Program-made: the position numbers and the translations under genes
The notes under the pieces: generated by a model
Told to the model about the DNA's origin: nothing
Seen by the model: the letters and a program-made list of their open reading frames with translations, nothing else
Databases searched by the model: none
From: Actinomycetes bacterium
GTDB lineage: Bacteria; Actinomycetota; Actinomycetes; Actinomycetales; Cellulomonadaceae
Assembly: GCA_021793115.1 (NCBI GenBank)
Contig: JAJYTJ010000152.1
Location: forward strand, 1-8,817
Reading direction: 5' to 3'
Length of the DNA: 8,817 nt
Shown: positions 5,632-8,817 of the stretch, in pieces
Position numbering within the stretch: the first letter of the stretch is position 1
How the letters are laid out: each line of letters begins with the position of its first letter

Positions 5632-6684
5632 ATGGCGGAGCGGCTGCCGGACATCCGCCCGCTGGACCTCGTCCGCTCGATCAAGGTCAAGCTCGGCATG
5701 CTCGTCGCCGCGACCGTGACGCTCGCCGCGTTCGTCACGTGGTGGGGGCTGTACCGGCACCTCGGGCCCACGCGCACGCTGCCGCTGGCGATCGTGATCT
5801 CGCTCATCCTCACGCAGGTGCTGGCGCGCGGCATGACCTCCCCGCTGCGGGAGATGACGGCGGCGGCGCGCGCCATGGCCGGCGGCGACTACACCCGGCG
5901 GGTGCACGCGACGAGCCGCGACGAGGTGGGCCAGCTGGGCGTCGCCTTCAACACCATGGCGGACGACCTGCAGCAGGCCGACCGGTTCCGCCGCGAGCTC
6001 GTCGCGAACGTGTCGCACGAGCTGCGCACGCCCGTCGCGGCGCTGCAGGCGCAGCTGGAGAACGTCGTCGACGGCGTCGTGGCGCCCGACCCGCCGCTCA
6101 TGCAGGCGGCCCTGGCGCAGACCGAGCGCCTCGGCCGGCTCGTGACCTACCTGCTCGACCTGTCCCGCCTCGAGGCGGGCGACGTGCCGCTGGAGATCGC
6201 GGACCTGCGCCTGCTGGACTTCCTGCGCGAGGCGGCCGACGAGGCGACGCTCGTGGCGGGCCCGCGGCGCGTGCGGTTCGAGGTGACCGTCGAACCGCCG
6301 GACCTCACCGTTCCGGCCGACCCCGAGCGGCTGCACCAGGTGGTGGCCAACCTGCTCCACAACGCGGTGCGGCACTCACCGATGGACGACGTGGTGCGCC
6401 TCGTCGCGCAGCCGTCCGGGCGATCGGTGCGCATCGACGTCGTCGACAACGGGCCGGGGATCGCCGCCGCGGACCGCGCGCACGTGTTCGAGCGGTTCGT
6501 GCGCGGCAACTCCCCCGCGCTCACCGGGCAGGTCTCCACCGGGGGTACCGGGCTGGGGCTGGCGATCGTCCGCTGGGCGGTCGAGCTGCACGGCGGGCGC
6601 ATCGAGGTCGCCGACACCGACGCCGGGTGCACCATGCGCGTCACGCTGCCGCGCGAACGCTCGACGCCCGATGCGGAAATGTGA
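5632..6684 (+). CDS. HAMP-containing sensor histidine kinase with a minimal extracellular loop
   Basis: From ATG 5632 the product is 350 residues. Two membrane segments (about 20-41 and 49-66) are separated by only about eight residues (RHLGPTRT), so there is no extracellular sensor domain and the kinase must sense within or at the membrane, or through a partner. A HAMP linker (about 67-115) leads to the dimerisation helix with phospho-acceptor His129 (NVSHELRTP) and an ATPase domain with N box Asn240-Asn244, DNGPGI (272-277) and GTGLGLAIV (305-313). All motifs are intact. ATG 5632 has GGAGG three bases upstream. The alternative is GTG 5575, which overlaps the regulator's TGA (GTGA) and adds 19 residues of low-complexity sequence; both are plausible. 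It is cotranscribed with the regulator, and an ABC transporter follows 34 bases later, as in antimicrobial-peptide or envelope-stress modules. Confidence 0.9.
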   Translation: MAERLPDIRPLDLVRSIKVKLGMLVAATVTLAAFVTWWGLYRHLGPTRTLPLAIVISLILTQVLARGMTSPLREMTAAARAMAGGDYTRRVHATSRDEVGQLGVAFNTMADDLQQADRFRRELVANVSHELRTPVAALQAQLENVVDGVVAPDPPLMQAALAQTERLGRLVTYLLDLSRLEAGDVPLEIADLRLLDFLREAADEATLVAGPRRVRFEVTVEPPDLTVPADPERLHQVVANLLHNAVRHSPMDDVVRLVAQPSGRSVRIDVVDNGPGIAAADRAHVFERFVRGNSPALTGQVSTGGTGLGLAIVRWAVELHGGRIEVADTDAGCTMRVTLPRERSTPDAEM

Positions 6685-6699
6685 TATCACTTCGATATC
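6681..6699. promoter_or_regulatory. Tandem GATATC operator-like sites before the ABC genes
   Basis: A perfect palindrome GTGATATCAC (6681-6690) overlaps the kinase stop codon, and a second GATATC lies at 6694-6699, exactly 11 bp from the first (6683-6688). The stretch 6677-6701 is about two-thirds A+T in otherwise very GC-rich DNA. The helical-turn spacing suggests a dimeric regulator binding twice on one face, just upstream of the ABC ribosome binding site. A good -35/-10 pair is not evident. Confidence 0.5.
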
Positions 6700-6706
6700 C
6701 ACTCCG

Positions 6707-6712
6707 AAGGAG
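6707..6712 (+). promoter_or_regulatory. Ribosome binding site of the ABC ATPase
   Basis: AAGGAG lies six bases before GTG 6719-6721. It is the clearest Shine-Dalgarno site in the regulator-kinase-ABC block and fixes the start at 6719 rather than the ATG at 6671, which lies inside the kinase gene. Confidence 0.75.
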
Positions 6713-6718
6713 CCTGCC

Positions 6719-7753
6719 GTGCCCGACGCCCTCGCCGTCGAGGTCTCCCACCTCTCCAAGCAGTTCGGTCCCGTGCGGGCCGTCGACGACCTCAGCTTCA
6801 CGGTCCGCCCGGGGCGGGTCACCGGCTTCCTCGGCCCCAACGGGGCCGGCAAGACGACGACCCTGCGCTGCCTGCTCGGGCTCGTCCGGCCCACGTCCGG
6901 CACCGCGACCCTCGGCGGCAGGCCGTACCACGCGCTGACCCTGCCGGGCCGCACCGTCGGGGCCGCCCTCGAGGCGGCGAGCTTCCACCCCGGCCGCACC
7001 GCTCTCGACCACCTGCGTGTCTACACGCCGCAGATCGGCGTGCCCGACTCCCGCGCCCGCGAGGTGCTGCACCTCGTCGGGCTGGACGAGGCCGCGAACC
7101 GGCGCGTCGGCGGGTTCTCGCTCGGCATGCGGCAGCGCCTGGCGCTGGCCACCACGCTGCTCGGCGACCCGCCCGTGCTGCTGCTCGACGAGCCGGCGAA
7201 CGGGCTCGACCCCGAGGGCATCTCGTGGCTGCGCGGGTTCCTCCGCGCGCTGGCCGCGCAGGGCCGCACCGTGCTGGTGTCGAGCCACGTGCTGTCGGAG
7301 GTCCAGCAGACCGTCGACGACGTCGTGATCATCCACCACGGACGACTCGTCCGGGAGTCCTCGCTCGCGCAGCTCACCGCCGAGTCGCAGCCCCGCGTGC
7401 GCGTCTCGTCGCCGGACGGCGCGCGCCTGACCGCGCTCGTCGCGGACCGGCACTGGACCCTGGCAGCGCCGTCCGAGCCCGCGGGCGCGCCGTCGGCCCC
7501 GCCGTCGACCGGGACCGCGACGGTCGAGCTCGTCGACGTCGAGCCGGCGGCCGTCGGTGCGGCGGCGTTCACCGCGGGGCTCGAGCTGCACGAGCTCTCC
7601 CGCCTCGACGCCGGGCTCGAGGCGCTGTTCTTCCGGCTGGTCGGCGACGCCGACCCGCAGGCGCCCGCCGGCCCGCCCGGCGCCGCGGACGGGCCCTTCG
7701 TCGGCCCGGCGAGCGCTGCCGTGACCACCGACCCCCGGGGAGGGGCGAACTGA
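6719..7753 (+). CDS. ABC transporter ATP-binding protein (BcrA/CcmA-like, ABC-2 type exporter)
   Basis: The 344-residue ATPase drives export through the permease encoded next. Motifs from GTG 6719: Walker A GPNGAGKTT (39-47), Q-loop region with Glu rather than Gln near 85 (GAALEAASFHPGRTALDHL), signature FSLGMRQRL (133-141), Walker B VLLLDEPANGLDP (153-165) with catalytic Glu158, and switch His190. Glu at the Q-loop position and the SLGMR signature are usual in the BcrA group of drug and antibiotic-peptide exporters. The C-terminal part is variable: a Pro/Ala/Ser-rich stretch at about 248-265 and a Gly/Pro/Ala-rich tail at about 310-344, with the family-typical ELSRLDAGLEALFFRLVG between them. 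The TGA shares its last base with the permease ATG (TGATG), so translation is coupled. It follows the histidine kinase by 34 bp, with an operator-like island in between. The substrate cannot be deduced. Confidence 0.92.
   Translation: MPDALAVEVSHLSKQFGPVRAVDDLSFTVRPGRVTGFLGPNGAGKTTTLRCLLGLVRPTSGTATLGGRPYHALTLPGRTVGAALEAASFHPGRTALDHLRVYTPQIGVPDSRAREVLHLVGLDEAANRRVGGFSLGMRQRLALATTLLGDPPVLLLDEPANGLDPEGISWLRGFLRALAAQGRTVLVSSHVLSEVQQTVDDVVIIHHGRLVRESSLAQLTAESQPRVRVSSPDGARLTALVADRHWTLAAPSEPAGAPSAPPSTGTATVELVDVEPAAVGAAAFTAGLELHELSRLDAGLEALFFRLVGDADPQAPAGPPGAADGPFVGPASAAVTTDPRGGAN
7738..7745 (+). promoter_or_regulatory. Ribosome binding site of the ABC permease
   Basis: GGGAGGGG lies within the last codons of the ATPase gene, seven bases before ATG 7753-7755. 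It gives the permease its own initiation signal in addition to TGATG coupling. Confidence 0.65.
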
Positions 7754-8562
7754 TGCGCGCCGCGCTCGTGGCCGAGTACCGCAAGCTCGTCACCACACGC
7801 ATGTGGTGGGTGCTGCTGCTCGTCATGCTCGTCTACATGGCCTTCGTCGCGGCCGTGCTGGCATGGGTCCTGACCCAGGGTCAGGCCACCACGGGGACCT
7901 CCACCAAGCCGCTCGTGCTCACGGCCGAGCAGATCGTGCGTTCCGTGTACACGGTCTCCGTGTCGATCGGCTACGTCTTCCCGGTCATCGTGGGCGCGCT
8001 CGTCGTCACCGCCGAGTACCGCCACAAGACCTTGACGCCCTCCTTGCTCGCCGACCCGAGCCGCGACCGCCTCGTGGTCGCCAAGCTCGTCGCCGGCCTC
8101 GGCGTGGGCCTGGTCTTCGGGCTCCTCGGCACCATCGTGTCCACGGCGACCGGCGCCGGGCTGCTCGCGCTGCTGCACAAGCCGACCGCACTGGACCTCG
8201 CCTCGACCTGGCGCACGCTCGGCCTGTCCGTGGTCGCGCTCGGCGTCTGGGCGGTCGTCGGCGTCGCGCTCGGCACCGTCATCACCAACCAGGTGGCCGC
8301 GATCGTCGTGCTCGTGGCCTTCACGCAGTTCCTCGAGCCCATCCTGCGCACCGTGCTGGCGCTGACCTCGTGGGGCAAGAGCATCGGCAAGTTCCTCCCC
8401 GGATCGGCGGGCGAGGCGATCACCGGTGGCAGCTTCTACTCGGCGAGCGGGCTCAGCCAGCTGCTGAGCCACTGGTGGGCGGGCCTGCTCGTGCTGCTCG
8501 GCTACGCGGTGGTCTTCGCCGTCCTCGGCCGCTTCACCACGCTCCGTCGCGACGTCGCCTGA
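7753..8562 (+). CDS. ABC-2 type transporter permease
   Basis: This 269-residue integral membrane protein has six likely transmembrane helices: about 18-40, 67-87, 108-140, 155-177, 180-200 and 240-261. After the second helix comes TAEYRHKTLTPSLLADPSRDRLVVAKLV (86-113), the conserved cytoplasmic coupling region of ABC-2 permeases, where an E-R-x-x-T pattern is followed by P-x-R. The N-terminus MRAALVAEYRKLVTTR is the short amphipathic lead-in typical of the family. Two copies would pair with two copies of the upstream ATPase to form an exporter. Small loops outside the membrane argue against a large substrate-binding domain. The gene is the last of its block and is followed by a strong hairpin. 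The substrate is unknown; a peptide antibiotic, lipid-linked compound or other envelope-active molecule is a reasonable guess from the adjacent kinase. Confidence 0.9.
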   Translation: MRAALVAEYRKLVTTRMWWVLLLVMLVYMAFVAAVLAWVLTQGQATTGTSTKPLVLTAEQIVRSVYTVSVSIGYVFPVIVGALVVTAEYRHKTLTPSLLADPSRDRLVVAKLVAGLGVGLVFGLLGTIVSTATGAGLLALLHKPTALDLASTWRTLGLSVVALGVWAVVGVALGTVITNQVAAIVVLVAFTQFLEPILRTVLALTSWGKSIGKFLPGSAGEAITGGSFYSASGLSQLLSHWWAGLLVLLGYAVVFAVLGRFTTLRRDVA

Positions 8563-8612
8563 ACCGCCTCCGTCTCCACCCGACCCCGCGGGCCAGGGCA
8601 CGTCCGGCACAC

Positions 8613-8654
8613 CTCTCTCGCGCCGCCGCAGGGGGCGGGGCGGCGCCGGGAGAG
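8613..8654 (+). terminator. Strong hairpin terminator after the ABC permease
   Basis: CGCCGCC (8621-8627) pairs with GGCGGCG (8639-8645) across an 11-base loop. The stem continues outward through CTCTCTCG (8613-8620) and the complementary strand up to GAGAG (8650-8654), with one bulged C at 8647 and one wobble. The stem is about 15 bp. It sits 50 bp after the permease stop and separates the block from the next gene. No T-run follows. Confidence 0.6.
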
Positions 8655-8714
8655 AGCCGCGGCCGCGCCTCGCGAGCGGGGCCGGCTGTGCGTCCGGACA
8701 GAGCGCCGTGGTGC

Positions 8715-8734
8715 GGCAGGACCAAAGGCCCGAA
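8715..8734. promoter_or_regulatory. DosR/DevR-box-like sequence upstream of the last gene
   Basis: The core GGACCAAAGGCCCGAA (8719-8734), with its flank from 8715, matches about 15 of 20 positions of the DosR/DevR consensus TTSGGGACTWWAGTCCCSAA as I remember it. It lies directly upstream of a TAATCT -10 element, overlapping where the -35 should be. DosR-type regulators activate hypoxia, nitric-oxide or dormancy genes in actinobacteria. The resemblance is by eye. Confidence 0.45.
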
Positions 8735-8739
8735 GGTCG

Positions 8740-8745
8740 TAATCT
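8740..8745 (+). promoter_or_regulatory. -10 element of the last, partial gene
   Basis: TAATCT fits the TANNNT -10 pattern and lies in an AT-rich dip (8740-8760). Transcription would start near 8752, about 14 bases before ATG 8766. The -35 position is occupied by the DosR-like box, which fits an activator-dependent promoter. Confidence 0.5.
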
Positions 8746-8765
8746 TGTCATCAAGAGATCCGACG

Positions 8766-8817
8766 ATGGCGCGGTCGACGGCCGTGCTGGAAGCAGGCGA
8801 ACGTCCCGTGGCGCAGA
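8766..8817 (+). CDS. Start of an unidentified gene (partial, runs off right edge)
   Basis: ATG 8766 opens a frame of 17 complete codons to the window end, MARSTAVLEAGERPVAQ, preceded by an AAGAGA stretch at 8753-8758 seven bases upstream that could be the ribosome binding site. It lies at the expected distance from the TAATCT -10 element. A GTG in the same frame at 8808 is another possible start but has no ribosome binding site. The family cannot be recognised from 17 residues. The DosR-like box suggests a stress, low-oxygen or redox-related gene, which is inference only. Confidence 0.4.
   Translation, partial: MARSTAVLEAGERPVAQ

Noticed and set aside
6671..6718. ATG at 6671 as start of the ABC ATPase, adding 16 residues
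   Set aside because: It lies inside the kinase gene without a ribosome binding site, while GTG 6719 has AAGGAG at ideal distance and begins where family homology begins.
7021..8754. A 577-codon minus-strand frame opposite the ABC genes
   Set aside because: It is antisense to two clear genes, rich in His/Arg/Gly/Asp-type low-complexity sequence, with no recognisable domain.

Overview
The window is very GC-rich with a strong G/C bias at third codon positions, GTG starts, weak or absent Shine-Dalgarno sites at several genes, and protein families typical of high-GC Gram-positives. A member of the Actinobacteria, probably a Micrococcales genus near Cellulomonas, is the best guess. That placement is inferred from composition and protein style, not from a search.

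Layout. (1) Positions 1-74 hold the first 24 codons of a minus-strand gene running off the left edge; its N-terminus resembles TadA/CpaF-type secretion ATPases. (2) Diverging from it is an aldose 1-epimerase family gene (274-1182, +), preceded by a cluster of CACCCG motifs and possibly leaderless. (3) It converges on a secreted or membrane-anchored M15 (VanY-like) peptidase (1262-2068, -), with a strong hairpin between the two ends. (4) A two-gene minus-strand operon (4634 down to 2287) encodes paired CNNM/CorC-type membrane proteins with CBS domains, joined by an ATGA overlap. (5) Across a 179-bp divergent region, a plus-strand block encodes an OmpR-family response regulator, a histidine kinase with almost no extracellular domain, an ABC ATPase and an ABC-2 permease, ending in a large hairpin near 8613-8654. 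(6) At the right edge another gene starts (ATG 8766), behind a TAATCT -10 element and a sequence resembling the DosR/DevR box.

How the genes work together. The regulator, short-loop kinase and two-gene ABC exporter look like a cell-envelope or peptide-stress module: the kinase probably senses within or at the membrane and the exporter is its likely target or partner. The ABC pair has its own strong ribosome binding site and a tandem GATATC operator-like island at the end of the kinase gene, so it may have separate control. The CNNM pair probably acts in Mg2+ or other divalent-cation homeostasis. The M15 peptidase trims peptidoglycan stem peptides or related substrates.

The genes belong to known families. 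The novelty is in the regulatory DNA: a proline-rich upstream ORF with an 11-bp inverted repeat in the CNNM leader, the GATATC pair, the DosR-like box, and repeated GGTCACG and CACCCG motifs. No CRISPR array, tRNA, rRNA, insertion sequence or phage gene was seen.
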